Shown here: positions 37,202 to 47,024 of the stretch, piece by piece
How positions within the stretch are numbered: position 1 is the stretch's first letter
How the letters are laid out: each line of letters opens with the position of its first letter
Assembly (NCBI GenBank): GCA_963804375.1
Contig: CAWDQE010000015.1
Span: 310,001 to 374,000, forward strand
Reading direction: 5' to 3'
DNA from: JANXQG01 sp963804375
GTDB taxonomy: Bacteria > Planctomycetota > Planctomycetia > Pirellulales > Thermoguttaceae
Length of the DNA: 64,000 nucleotides
Program-made: the position numbers and the translations under genes
Notes under the pieces: generated by a model
What the model was told of the DNA's origin: nothing
Database searches by the model: none
The model's input: only the letters and a program-made list of their open reading frames with translations

Positions 37202-38227
37202 ATGATAGCAATATCCAGCTTGAGCAGACCATAACAGGGCTTAAGAACCGCCAACGCAATGTGCTTTTCAGATTTTGCCAAGAATTTCTAGGCAGCACAA
37301 TATCGCTCAAGTCTGCTGATCCCGAGAACGAGTTCAGTTCATATTACATTGACATTGATGGCGAAAACCTTTCACAGAGCAGCACAGGAACCCGGTTATT
37401 GTTGACGCTCCTGGGGATTTGCTTGGATAGTCAATACCACACGATTCTAATCGATGAACCAGAACTTGGCCTGTCTCCAAAAATCCAATCAGTTGTGTCG
37501 CGCCTATTGTACGATCCTCAGCAACGTCAGGAGCATTTCCCACACCTACGACAGTTGTACGTTGCCACCCATTCGCATCTTTTGCTCGACAGGAAAGTGT
37601 TGTCGAACAACTTCATAGTGGCACGAAGGGAGAACACCGCTTCTGTCGAGCAAGTCAGGTCAATTGTCCAGTTTCACCAGTTGCAGTTCAATATGTTAGG
37701 CAACGATCTTGAGTCGTTGTTCCTCCCCGCAGCAATCCTTATCGTAGAGGGTCCTTCCGATATTAGTTTCCTCAGCCGACTCCTGCAAATACGCATCCCA
37801 GATCGCAACATAACTATCGTGTCCGCCCATGGTGATGCAGTGCTCGAAAAACTGAACGTCATCAAAGCTCTATTTGGAGATCTCGATAAAAGCCCTTACG
37901 CGAATCGCGTCTGCGTATTGCTCGACAGGCAGCAGAGCGTGAAACTGGGGCGGCTCAAGAACATGATACCAGAAAGGAATGTCGTGGTGTGGCCGAAGAA
38001 TGGAATCGAATATTACTATCCAGAATCGATTGTCGCCCAAGCGTTTTGCTGTGATCCGAGTGAACTTTCGATGTGCAAGTTTGAAAGTGATCCCATAGAG
38101 TTCAATCATGTGCGGAAAACCAAGAAAGAGTTGGCCCAGTTCGTGGCGGATCGCCCACACTGCCGACACTGCACTAGCCGTTGAGGTCGAAACGCTGCTT
38201 AAACTCCTTAAAAACGTTTGTCAGTGA
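37202..38227 (+). pseudogene. GYF-ATPase-TOPRIM gene, 3' piece (ABC-type Walker B and TOPRIM)
   Basis: Contains a signature-like region (SQSSTGTRLLLTLLGI), Walker B TILIDEPELGLSPK, the switch ATHSHLLLDRKV and a TOPRIM start AAILIVEGPSDISFLSRLL, as in OLD-family nucleases (overcoming lysogeny defect, GajA-like). The written frame stops at 38184. A one-base shift near 38155 (CGCCCA) would continue HTADTALAVEVETLLKLLKN to a stop at 38225-38227, a better helical end. OLD-type ATPase-TOPRIM proteins are often antiphage. A GYF-fused member would be unusual. It is disrupted here, so not functional as is. Confidence 0.82.
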
Positions 38228-38476
38228 CAATCTGACATTGAGGCGAGGAAGACTGTTACGCTCTTGCTGAACCCTCAGCCATTTTCATTTCAGAAAGGCA
38301 GGGGTCGGGAGGAAAGCGCCGGATTAAACCGGCATGGAGTAACCGATGAAAGGGCCACATAGATAAGGAATAGCGAACCGTTCTAACCCCGAGCCATGCG
38401 CCGGCGGTGGTAACATCGCGGGCGAAGCGTTGACAGGGGCACACGCAGGCCAGCCATCATCGAATCGGGGGACAAA
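38228..38476. other. Unexplained 250-bp stretch before the second RAYT relic
   Basis: Holds a short hairpin (GCCGG-attaaa-CCGGC, around 38320) and dense purine-rich text, but no ORF or RNA family I can name. Confidence 0.3.
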
Positions 38477-38755
38477 TTACTGGTTTCCATGTTTCCTGGG
38501 CCGACCACCCTTCCGCAGTTTCAGCTTGCGGTCGATCAGGCCCTCTAAGCGATCCAGGAAGGCTTCATCGCCACGAGGCCGCGCCGTCCGACCATGCCGA
38601 CGCAACCCCCGGATCTCCACCATGAGTTGCAGATAGGCCTCCTGATCGGCTTGGTTGAAGAAGGTGTGCTGCCTCCGGTTGCCTCCTTGCGTCACGTGAT
38701 GGGGCATGCCAGGGATGACGAGCCGTGCCAATCTTGCCATGTCTGCAAAACACAA
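38477..38755 (-). pseudogene. RAYT with internal deletion (92 aa)
   Basis: Residues 1-40 (MARLARLVIPGMPHHVTQGG...FFNQADQEAYLQLM) are a RAYT N-terminus. Residues 45-92 (GDEAFLDRLEGLIDRKLKLR, KGGRPRKHGNQ) are a RAYT C-terminus. The middle, with the catalytic Tyr, is missing, but the frame is open. A RAYT is normally about 220 aa. AATCGGGGGACA flanks it on the left. Confidence 0.8.
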
Positions 38756-39203
38756 GATGTCGCGAGTTCCGTGACCGTTGCATTTGGCGCAGGCCAGTAG
38801 GCTGGGGGCGGTGCATGGCGCGGAGAGGGCGGGGCTGGTGGGATAGAAGGCGGAGCCGTTGCTGAACTTTCGCAGAAATTAGGAACTGCAAAACCCTGGA
38901 TAAATAGGTATTTTCGAAACCGGCGTGCAATTACCAGGTGTCGTGTCGAAGGGCCGACTTGCCCCTAATTCCACGTAACCTCGGAAAACCCGTGATTTCA
39001 TACTGGGAAATCTGCGAAAGTTCAGGTCAGCCACTTCGAAGGGCCATCCGGCGACAGCTGGTGTTCCCTACAACGGTGGCAGCGCACAGGGGGAGCGGTC
39101 GCAGGAGGCGGCTACAGCGCGGACGCGGCAGCGGAAGGATCCGGTGTTGTCGATCATCGCCCACCTGGCTTGGCAATCGCGTTGGGGACGTGCGGAATTG
39201 CGA

Positions 39204-39260
39204 TTGATAGGCACCGGGCGTGTGCTATAATGTCAGAAACAGCGATCTATTATTCTGACA
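39204..39260 (+). promoter_or_regulatory. Promoter and operator of the DUF6088 gene
   Basis: TTGATA (39204-39209), a 16-base spacer and TATAAT (39226-39231) form a strong sigma70-like promoter. Perfect inverted repeats TGTCAGAA (39231-39238) and TTCTGACA (39253-39260) cover the expected transcription start, as an operator for autorepression would. Confidence 0.7.
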
Positions 39261-39278
39261 ATAGCTCAATAGCCTCCG

Positions 39279-39980
39279 ATGAATGTCGCCCATCCGATTG
39301 CCGAAAAGGTGCTTGCAAGACTGGGTTCTCGGCAGGGAGCAGCAGTTCCAGCCCGCGACTTCCTCGATCTTGGCGAGCGCGCGGCCGTCGATCAGGCGTT
39401 GTCGCGTCTGGTGCGGCAGGGAGCCATCCGCCGCGTGCGACGGGGGCTGTATGAACTGCCGCGGATCGGCAAGCTGCTGAACGAACCGATGGTACAGTCG
39501 CCTGACGAACTGGTTCATGCGTGGGCTAGGAAGAACGGCTTGCGGGTCGTGCCGTCTGGGGCGCACGCTGCCAACCTGCTCGGGCTTTCGACCCAGGTGC
39601 CGGCGAAGATCGTCTACTACACCAACGGCCGTACGCGGGTGTTGAAACTCGACCCCTACTCCATCAAGCTCCTGAACCGCGGGCCGAAGACAATGGACGT
39701 GGGCGGCCGGATGGCCCCGCTGGTTTTCCAGGCCCTGCGCCACCTAGGCCGCGACGGTGTGACGCCGGTAGTCGTCGACCGGCTCCGATCGGCCCTCTCC
39801 CGCAAGGACAAGGCCGAACTGAAGGACAACATCGGCTACGCCTCGGCCTGGATGATCCCCGTGATCGAGCAGGTAGCCGGCAGGGAGGGGAGCGCGCAGG
39901 GCTGGGCGGGGGTGAAGGAAGCATGGGGAGGTCTCTCTCGCGTCCCGCAACTTCGCGAAGTCGCACTACGTACGCTATAA
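39279..39980 (+). CDS. DUF6088/AbiEi-like winged-helix protein
   Basis: 233 aa. The N-terminus is a winged helix (VPARDFLDLGERAAVDQALS, RLVRQGAIRRVRRGLYELPR) as in AbiEi antitoxins. The central block (SPDELVHAWARKNGLRVVPS, AANLLGLSTQVPAKIVYYTN, GRTRVLKL) is typical of DUF6088. Such proteins repress their own promoter, which fits the operator found upstream. No AbiEii-type nucleotidyltransferase toxin follows, so this is an orphan antitoxin-like regulator or half of a degraded system. The stop and the next ATG share one base. Confidence 0.8.
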   Translation: MNVAHPIAEKVLARLGSRQGAAVPARDFLDLGERAAVDQALSRLVRQGAIRRVRRGLYELPRIGKLLNEPMVQSPDELVHAWARKNGLRVVPSGAHAANLLGLSTQVPAKIVYYTNGRTRVLKLDPYSIKLLNRGPKTMDVGGRMAPLVFQALRHLGRDGVTPVVVDRLRSALSRKDKAELKDNIGYASAWMIPVIEQVAGREGSAQGWAGVKEAWGGLSRVPQLREVALRTL

Positions 39981-40849
39981 TGAGCAGCATGAACGCGAAA
40001 GCCGCCACCCGCCGTTGGCTCCGCCCTACGCCCGCGTGGCTCGTCTGGGGCGCGGTGGCCGCGACGGGCGTCCTGTTCGCGTGCGATTACATTCCTTGGT
40101 GGTGGCTTTTCTTCATCGAAATGAAGGGCTGGCCGGTCTTACTGGCGGTCGCCGTTGTGGGAGCGGTCGTGGTTCTGCTGCCGGTGTGGATGCTCGCGGC
40201 GCTCGTATTTCGGCGGCGGGTGCAGTTCGGGCTGCGGACGGTGTTTGTGTTTGTCACCTTATGCGCCGTGGTTTCCAGTTGGCTGGCGGTCCGAATAGAG
40301 CAGGCGCGGCGGCAGGCGGAGGTGGTTGCGCGGATCAACAAAATCGACGGAGTGATCGTGTCGTATGATTTCCAAGAAAACCGTCAAGGCCATCCACACC
40401 GGCCATCGCCTGCACCCGAGCCACTTATAAGACTGTTGGGAGTCGATTTCTTTGCCGACGTTGTGAGTTTGGCCTGCCGCGATGATTTCAGCCACTATCC
40501 GCAGTTTCCCAATGATCCGTATTTTCCGCAGTATACGGATGCGGCGCTGGCCGATGTCGCGGCGCTCGCGCAACTCGAATTCCTGTTCATCGGGGGCGAC
40601 CAGGTAACCGACGCGGGGCTGTCGCAGCTTGAGACGTTGGCCAATCTCCGAGTCTTGTTTCTCTCGCACACCAAGGTCACTAAGAAAGGGCTGGAAAAGT
40701 TCCAACATGCCATGCCGCACTGCGGCATTTCAGCCTACCCAACGCGCATGTACATCGACTCATCATGTGGCGGGGTATTTGACGATGATCGGAGTGCCAG
40801 CCCGAGGCTACTCGCTTCCTTGTGCTCTACGCGCCGCCAGCAGCGCTAG
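39980..40849 (+). CDS. Membrane protein with a leucine-rich-repeat tail
   Basis: Start ATG 39980 or 39989; GCTATAATG lies immediately upstream, so a leaderless or short-leader transcript is possible. Three TM helices (WLVWGAVAATGVLFACDYIP; LLAVAVVGAVVVLLPVWML; LRTVFVFVTLCAVVSSWLAV), then about 180 residues ending in two or three LRRs of the 'VTDAGLSQLETLANLRVLFL' type. This is a common planctomycete arrangement with unknown partners. The last ~35 residues are low-complexity and may not be native. Confidence 0.75.
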   Translation: MSSMNAKAATRRWLRPTPAWLVWGAVAATGVLFACDYIPWWWLFFIEMKGWPVLLAVAVVGAVVVLLPVWMLAALVFRRRVQFGLRTVFVFVTLCAVVSSWLAVRIEQARRQAEVVARINKIDGVIVSYDFQENRQGHPHRPSPAPEPLIRLLGVDFFADVVSLACRDDFSHYPQFPNDPYFPQYTDAALADVAALAQLEFLFIGGDQVTDAGLSQLETLANLRVLFLSHTKVTKKGLEKFQHAMPHCGISAYPTRMYIDSSCGGVFDDDRSASPRLLASLCSTRRQQR

Positions 40850-40978
40850 GCCCTTCGCCCTTCGCGCTGCCCAAGACCTGTGCCCCGCATCCCCGGCCTG
40901 GCCAGCCCTGTCGATCTGGCGCGGCTTGGGCAGGGGTGCGTGGCCGCGCATAGGCTGGGCAGGCGGGACTTGGCCGCG

Positions 40979-42134
40979 CTACGGCCCCGTCTTCTTGCCG
41001 CCTTCCGGCGGGATGATGTGCGGCGTGAGGATGATCACCAATTCCTTCTCGGTCTTGCCTTGCCGGGCGACGCTGCCGAGGATGATCGTCTTGCCGTCGG
41101 GAATCATGACCGTCGTCTGGACCGTGATGGCGTCGATAATCCGAGCCGAACGAACCGCCTTGTCGCTGGCGGCCGAGAGCGCGACACCTTCCTTCTCGGG
41201 CCCCATTTGCGACTCCTCGGCATCGACTTGCAAGACGACGATCCCTTCCTTGACGTTGATGCGGGGAGTCACGCCCAGGATCAAGCCTACATTGGCCATC
41301 GTAACCGATTGCGTCGTGCCGCTGAGCCGCGTTATTGCTGACGCCGGCGACCCGCGGCACCCGCTGCCCCAACTGGATAAAAGCCGGCTGATTGTTCAAG
41401 GTGAGCACTCGGGCGCGGGCGGTGGTCTGCATCGTCTTCGGCCGCTCCAGGATGCGGAAGGCGTTGGGCCTCTCGGCGGGCGGTGCGCCGCCCTCGCTCG
41501 CCAGGGCCTCGCCGTGCTTTGCGTCGCCGGCGGGCGCTTCTCCCATTTCCATCTCAAACTGCACCATCGGCGCCGGCTCATCCAGTTTCTCGGCCAACAG
41601 CCGCACCTCCTCCACGGCGTCTGGCGGGCCGCTGATCACCAGGCAGTTGGCCACGACTTCGGGGGCGATCGCTACGCGCAGGGCCGGCCCGCCTTTCGCC
41701 GCAGTCCCCGCCGTGCCGTGCAATTCCCCTTCCTGGCGGAGCAACTGGCTCACGGTCTGGCTGACATGCACAGCCGATTTCCACTTGAGATGATAAACCA
41801 GCCGCGTGTGATCCGGGCCGCTTTTCAGTACCGCCAGCGGCTCGCTCGGCACGGTCGGCTGCGCAGGCTGGCGGTTGCCCAGCGAGCGAACTTTTTCCCC
41901 AACCCCCATTCCCGACGCGAAGCGGCCGCGTGAACCCGCCGCCTCGGCTGCCGCCGGCTCGGCCGCCGCCGGGGATGCGGTGGCCGCCGGTTTCTCCCCC
42001 GTGGCGGGGGCACTGGCCGCGGAACTGCTCTTCGCGGGTGCGGAACTCTTCTCCGCCGCATTGCTCCGGCTGACGCAATACGCACCCAAAACAAGTGCGA
42101 GCGCAGCCATGAATCCGATCGGAAATCTAAACAT
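40979..42134 (-). CDS. Secretin-like (GspD C-terminal type) protein, frameshifted
   Basis: Signal peptide (MFRFPIGFMAALALVLGAYC) and an Ala/Pro/Glu-rich linker. An N1-type secretin subdomain follows (VVANCLVISGPPDAVEEVRL, LAEKLDEP). One base is lost near 41330. The shifted frame then gives the secretin core (SVTMANVGLILGVTPRINVK; TTVMIPDGKTIILGSVARQG; LVIILTPHIIPPEGGKK). It is short for a true outer-membrane secretin, so possibly a stand-alone secretin-fold protein. It is related to the protein at 46231. Confidence 0.8.
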
Positions 42135-42342
42135 GATTGGTCTCCTTCAGTGATGAGTACAGAAACTACGTTTTGTTCGTCGTCCCGCGACCGCACGGCC
42201 GCAAGGATCGCGCTGGCGGACCCAGGACGACGATTGAAAGCGGTCAACGAGCAGTCGCCAAACCGCCAGTCTACGCCCGAGGAAGCGCGGCAGCAATAGT
42301 CAGGAAGACTTACCGGAATTGTGCAGGCTTGTTCAAATCCAG

Positions 42343-44212
42343 TCACCGCAACCCGGAAGTCGTCAAGTGCGACGCGCCGATCGTTTGCCGGCCTGGCGCG
42401 GCCCCGCCCGCGGAAGGATTTTGGATGTAGCTGGGCAGGACGGCATTGTCAAAGAAGGCGATGTTCGGCTTCGCGCTTGCTTGGCGGAGGATGCTCTCGA
42501 CGTTCTCGCCCCGCTTGACCGTGAGGACGCCCGGGATATTCGTACCGTTTGCGAACCAGGCAGAGTTTCCCTGATAGACGAAACGCAGCTCCGAGAAATA
42601 CTCCGTCACCTCGTAATCGCCCGCGTGCATGTAGGACATCGTTCGCCGGGCGGGAGCCGTGACCTTGGCCGCCAGCGTAATGGCCCCGTTGTCGTCGATC
42701 GGACATTTCATGCCGGCAAGCTTCTGCGTCAGGACTTCGCGGACGTGGTCCCGGTCGGCTGCGGGAACTCCCTGGACGTTCGAGTTTGACCTTCGTCCCC
42801 TCGCGAAAGACGAAGATGTCGGACTGCGCCAGCGCCTTGGCCAGGAGGTCGCGGGCCTCCTTGTGGGGCAGCTCCAGCGTCAGCAGTGCACCGGAGGCAT
42901 TGTGGGCCGCCAGCGCCGCGAAGGTCAGCTTGCCGACGGTTTGCATCCGTTCGGCGCCGTCGTACTCCCAAAGCTTCAAATGACTCTCCAACTCGATGAG
43001 GAACTTGTTGCCGCAGAGCAGGAACCTGTCGTCGGGAAAGCCGATGCCCCCCGTCAGGCTGATGCCCGGCGTTTCGAAGTCGGCCAACAGCTTCCCGTTG
43101 GCGGTGTCCCAGACGAAGATGCGGTTCTGGGCGATGCAGGCCAGCCGCTTTCCGCTGGGGCTGAAGGCCGTGTTCGGCCAGGTCAGCGGCTTCGGGGTTG
43201 AGGCCATGGCAAGCGCCTTGCGATTGGCAATGTCGAAGAGGACCACTTGATTGTTCGTGCAGAAGCCAAGCGTCTTGCGGTCTCCGCTCAGGCAGGGGAT
43301 TGCGCCGGAGGTAGTTTCGAGGTGCCAGATCGGCTGGGCGGTCTTGAGATTCCAAAGGACGATCTTGCCGTTGGCGCTGGTGGTCAGCAAGTGATCGGCA
43401 TCGGTGAACTCGGCCCAGTTCACGTCGCGATTGGGCGCCCAACTGTCGTCGTAAGCGGTCCAGGCGAGCGTCCGCCGCACCGTCTTTCCCTTGATCGTCC
43501 AGAGTTCGAGCTTGTCATGGTTGCCGAACCCGAAGGCGTCGCGCCGCATCAGGACCCGACTGCCGGAGTCGTCCAGTGCCAAGGGAGCCATCTGGCCCTC
43601 CGCCGTGGCAATCGGGCCCGCTTTTCCGGCCGCCAGATCGCACGTCACCAGGCGCAGCTTGCAGTCGTTGTCGTCGCGCCCCAGGCGAAAACAAACCACG
43701 GCCTTCTTGGCCGCGAGATTGACCGCCATCCCGTTCAGCCCCTCGAAAAAATTGGTCTTGGCAGGCAACGTGACTCCCGTCGGCCTTGCTCCCCAACCCG
43801 GATGCGGCGCCACGCTTGCGGTCCACTCGCTGCCGGGGCTCTCCAAGCGGATCGCTTCCGACGCGGACCAGTCGACGGAAACAGTCCGCGGCTTGCCGTC
43901 CCCGCCGGCCTCTTCGCTGTCATCCTCCTTGGCCGGCTTGAACGGGTCGTTCGCACTCAGCGACTCGATATACTTCTGGTCAGCCGCGCTCAACTTCTTG
44001 AGTTCGATTTCAAGCTTCTTTCCATTCGGTTGGGTGAGCTTGACTTTGGTCCCCGTCATGCCCGCATACTGGGCTTCCACCTTATGCGTGCCGCTGGCAT
44101 CGGTCCAGGTCCGCATTTCCTCATCGGCCCTGGCAAACCGACCGCAGGTCAGAACCAGTGCGACACAGACGATCCACTTCAGACGTGAGCAGCAAAGAGC
44201 AATTCCAGTCAT
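42343..44212 (-). CDS. SHD1 and WD40-like secreted protein, frameshifted
   Basis: Start at 44212 follows GGGAGG. Signal peptide MTGIALCCSRLKWIVCVALV. Residues ~35-80 are an SHD1 domain (RTWTDASGTHKVEAQYAG, ELKKLSAADQKYIESL), frequent in planctomycetes. WD40-like blades follow (NGKIVLWNLKTAQPIWHLET; NRIFVWDTANGKLLADFETP). A one-base shift near 42775-42785 moves the last ~145 residues (GMKCPIDDNGAITLAAKVTA, MSYMHAGDYEVTEYFSELRF) to another frame. The 3' part holds no known motif. A protein-binding role outside the cytoplasm is likely. Confidence 0.75.
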
Positions 44213-44312
44213 GGAAAATCCTCCCAAGGGCCATAAAGAACGATCACAAGAGTATTGTCTGCCCGGGAGAGGTCGGTTGTCAACAGACACCCCGGGCATT
44301 TTCGCAAAACGT

Positions 44313-44870
44313 CTACTCCGAACGATCGCAGTCTACCAGAACAAGCCAGTCGGCGTCTTCCCTGCGGGCCAAGACGCCAAGGAGACGCATGTGATGCGAC
44401 ACCAACCGCACGGGCAGCAACTGGGCTATTGGCGTTTCCAGCGCTGCCGCCAACTCTTCGGCCCCACTCCCGGACTTGTCGAGGAAGCGATCAAATAGCT
44501 TGTGCATCATTGCGTTGGCCGGGCGGAACGTGCGGTCCAAAAGGAAGATGCCGTCTCGTCCACTTGCACTTCGCGCTTGGCGATCGTCGTACCCATAGGC
44601 CGCGTTCTTGAGGGTGGCGAACATTTCGCGGGACCGCCACACGCCTTCTTTGCGGGCATGCTTCCGCAGACGTTCCGTAACGGCCAGACGCAAGGTCCGC
44701 CCTTCTCGCTCGAATGCGTGGAACTCCAGAAACTGTGCATCGGCAAGCCCGTCCTCGATGGCTTTCAGTCGCTCTTTCGCCTGTGCCAAGTCCACATCTA
44801 CCGACTTCGAGCAGCTTCCGCAATCCATCCGTTGATAGATCATCCAGTGGCAGGCAACGGACCGTCCCAT
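44313..44870 (-). CDS. Hypothetical protein, 185 aa
   Basis: Begins 13 bases after the stop of the transglutaminase-like gene, so probably its operon partner. It is charged and helical (LAQAKERLKAIEDGLADAQF; RLAVTERLRKHARKEGVWRS), with two cysteines early (DCGSCSK). There is no signal peptide and no recognised family. Its position after an exported-enzyme gene leaves an immunity or chaperone role open, but nothing in the sequence shows it. Confidence 0.5.
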   Translation of the reverse strand: MGRSVACHWMIYQRMDCGSCSKSVDVDLAQAKERLKAIEDGLADAQFLEFHAFEREGRTLRLAVTERLRKHARKEGVWRSREMFATLKNAAYGYDDRQARSASGRDGIFLLDRTFRPANAMMHKLFDRFLDKSGSGAEELAAALETPIAQLLPVRLVSHHMRLLGVLARREDADWLVLVDCDRSE

Positions 44871-44883
44871 CGATATTGATGCG

Positions 44884-45693
44884 TCAAGATTTATCGACGA
44901 TCACGCGCCGGACGGACTTGATCTGGAACTCCGCGGATTTTGGTATACGGTGTTCACGCTCCGCCACGATCCTCACACTTCTCCAGTCGAGGAAAGTCGT
45001 GCGGAAGCTCTCGATGGCGAGAGGCTTCCGGCTGTACATGTCCATGACTTTTTCCCCGCCCACGTAGAAGACGTGGTGGCCTTCTTGCCCGACGTAGCGT
45101 CGCTGCTGCGAGGGGGTGAGACGGTCGAAGTAGGGATTCTCAAACCAAACCTCGTCGCCGGGGAGGAGTTCCGCCGTCTGGAAAATGTCCCCGTTCCTGG
45201 GTTTCGGCTTGTCGAAGAGCGTCCCGATCCCTTTCTTAGGCAACTCATTGGGAATGACCTTGCCTCGGAGCATGTCGTCCAGTTCGGCGAGGCGATTCTC
45301 GTCCGCCACGTCAATCATGGCCTTGATCATAACGAGCGCCGATAACTTGGCACAGCGGATTCCGCTCTCGGTCTTCCACAGGTCGCGGATGGCCTGCGTG
45401 GGGCGACCGCGCGGTATGTAGGAACCATCCTGGTTCAGTTCCCAGTACTTTCGGTTGCGGGTTTCGGGCCGGGTGCCGTCGGCGTGGGGATAGTATGCCT
45501 TTACGGTGGCGGCATTTGCCACAACCTTCAAGCGCACTTGAATCTCTTTCTCGGAAAGCCCGGCGGTATGAAGCTCTTCGCGAGCCGCGGTCAACAAGCT
45601 GGCCGTCTGCGCTTGCGACCATCCGCTGCGGCCGAACAACAAGGCCATCGCCGCCAAAATCACACCGCAATAGGAACCCGGCAGGTTGCGCAT
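44884..45693 (-). CDS. Exported transglutaminase-like (Bacillus Tgl type) protein, tentative
   Basis: Start 45693 follows GGGAG and gives a signal peptide (MRNLPGSYCGVILAAMALLF). The mature part resembles protein-glutamine gamma-glutamyltransferase Tgl. YWELNQDGSYIPRGRPTQAI plus RDLWKTESGIRCAKLSALVM fits the Tgl block before its catalytic Cys. PGDEVWFENPYF and GQEGHHVFYVGGEKV fit the later blocks with the His region. If right, it would cross-link proteins or process peptides outside the cell. The call rests on pattern memory of short blocks only. Confidence 0.5.
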   Translation of the reverse strand: MRNLPGSYCGVILAAMALLFGRSGWSQAQTASLLTAAREELHTAGLSEKEIQVRLKVVANAATVKAYYPHADGTRPETRNRKYWELNQDGSYIPRGRPTQAIRDLWKTESGIRCAKLSALVMIKAMIDVADENRLAELDDMLRGKVIPNELPKKGIGTLFDKPKPRNGDIFQTAELLPGDEVWFENPYFDRLTPSQQRRYVGQEGHHVFYVGGEKVMDMYSRKPLAIESFRTTFLDWRSVRIVAEREHRIPKSAEFQIKSVRRVIVDKS

Positions 45694-46230
45694 GGGAAAC
45701 TCCCCTATCTGGATTAACGCTTCGGCCGCGTGGCCGACACGCAGCCGACTCGCCACCGCGGCCTACGGCCATTCTAACCCAGATTATTCACGAATATTAG
45801 ATGTATCACGCCACCGGTCTTATCTTGAACTTGCATACCGCTTGGCCGGTTTTGCAGGGCGTTTCGGGCTGGGGCAGGCCGTTGCTCCCTGCACCGCCTG
45901 ATTGTGGACAAAATGACCACGATCGAGGAATAGGCCGGCGGCCGAAAGTGCCCAATTCGGGTGTCGGCCGGGCGTTTCCCACGATAAACCGTGGACAGTC
46001 ATCGTCGGGGCGCTGGCAGCCGAAGCTGCCACGCGGGCCAGGGGAAGGGGCAAGTCGGGCAGGGCGACCAAGTCGGGATGATTTGTGACAACCCACAAGA
46101 TGGGAGGAGCCAAGTTGAACGCACCCCCGGCCCGCGCGGAACTCTCGACATCGCCCGGGGTTCAATGGGCTGACGGAAATTACATGTTCCGCGAAAGAAA
46201 GGTCAACCCCATTGTAGGAGGATTAGTGCC
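45694..46230. other. Divergent intergenic region, 537 bp
   Basis: No supported gene. AGGAGG lies 12 bases before the start at 46231. Nothing else recognised. Confidence 0.4.
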
Positions 46231-47019
46231 ATGTTGCGAACTCTTGGTAGTTTGACGCTGGTCTGGTGCATTGCGTGCGGTGTCGTTTCCGCCGCCGATG
46301 CGGGCAGGGCGACAAGAGACCCCGGCGAACGTGCTCCCCGCGTTAGCAAGCCGGTGGCCGATGCCGGTGAAGCCCGGATGGTGACGATCGAAGTCCTAAT
46401 CGCCAACCTGCGGCACGGCGATGCGGCCAAAGGCGACGGCGGCGACCGGCAAGGCGACCCCAAGGCTCGCATTCAGCAACTTGAGAAGGCTGGCAAACTG
46501 GACTCGCTGACGCGGATACAACTGACAACGGTCGAGGGCCAAAAGGCTTCCTTGCACGTGGGCCAGCGGGCGGCGCGGATCGTCGGCAGTCAACGCTTCG
46601 GCGGTGGTGGCTTTAGTGGCGGTCCTGGCGGCGGCGGTGGTGGTGGCCAAGTCATCAACAATATCACGTTCGAGAATGTCGGCCTGATGCTGGGCGTGAC
46701 ACCGCAGATCCGTCGCGACGGGCTGGTCGTCATGGCAATCGATATTGAGCGCTCGCAACTCGGGCCTGCGGAAGAAGGCCCTGTGATCTCGAAGCCTGCA
46801 GACGGCGAAGCGATTCGAGCCGCGCCTACGGAGATCCTCACGACTCAATCGACCATCAGCGCCCGCAGCGGGCAAAGCGTCCTGGTCGGTCGGCAGCAGA
46901 CCAAGCGGCAAGCACGGCAGAGCGAATTGTTGATCATCGTCACGCCAGAGTTGCTCGGCAACGAGCCACCTGCCGGCGACGAGACGATACCGCGCACGCC
47001 GGTGGATCGTAGAAGGTGA
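46231..47019 (+). CDS. Secretin-like protein, small
   Basis: 262 aa. Signal peptide MLRTLGSLTLVWCIACGVVS. A Gly-rich linker (GGGGFSGGPGGGGGGG) precedes a secretin core: ITFENVGLMLGVTPQIRRDG, TQSTISARSGQSVLVGRQQT and LLIIVTPELLGNEPP. The order is the same as in the gene at 40979 and reads like a shorter paralog. It lacks the N-domains of GspD/PilQ. The partner system is unknown. Confidence 0.75.
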   Translation: MLRTLGSLTLVWCIACGVVSAADAGRATRDPGERAPRVSKPVADAGEARMVTIEVLIANLRHGDAAKGDGGDRQGDPKARIQQLEKAGKLDSLTRIQLTTVEGQKASLHVGQRAARIVGSQRFGGGGFSGGPGGGGGGGQVINNITFENVGLMLGVTPQIRRDGLVVMAIDIERSQLGPAEEGPVISKPADGEAIRAAPTEILTTQSTISARSGQSVLVGRQQTKRQARQSELLIIVTPELLGNEPPAGDETIPRTPVDRRR

Positions 47020-47024
47020 AGGGA

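Noticed and set aside
38281..38470. Possible group II intron 5' region or structured RNA
   Set aside because: Some strings looked intron-like, but there is no reverse transcriptase, no recognisable domain V and no clear boundaries.
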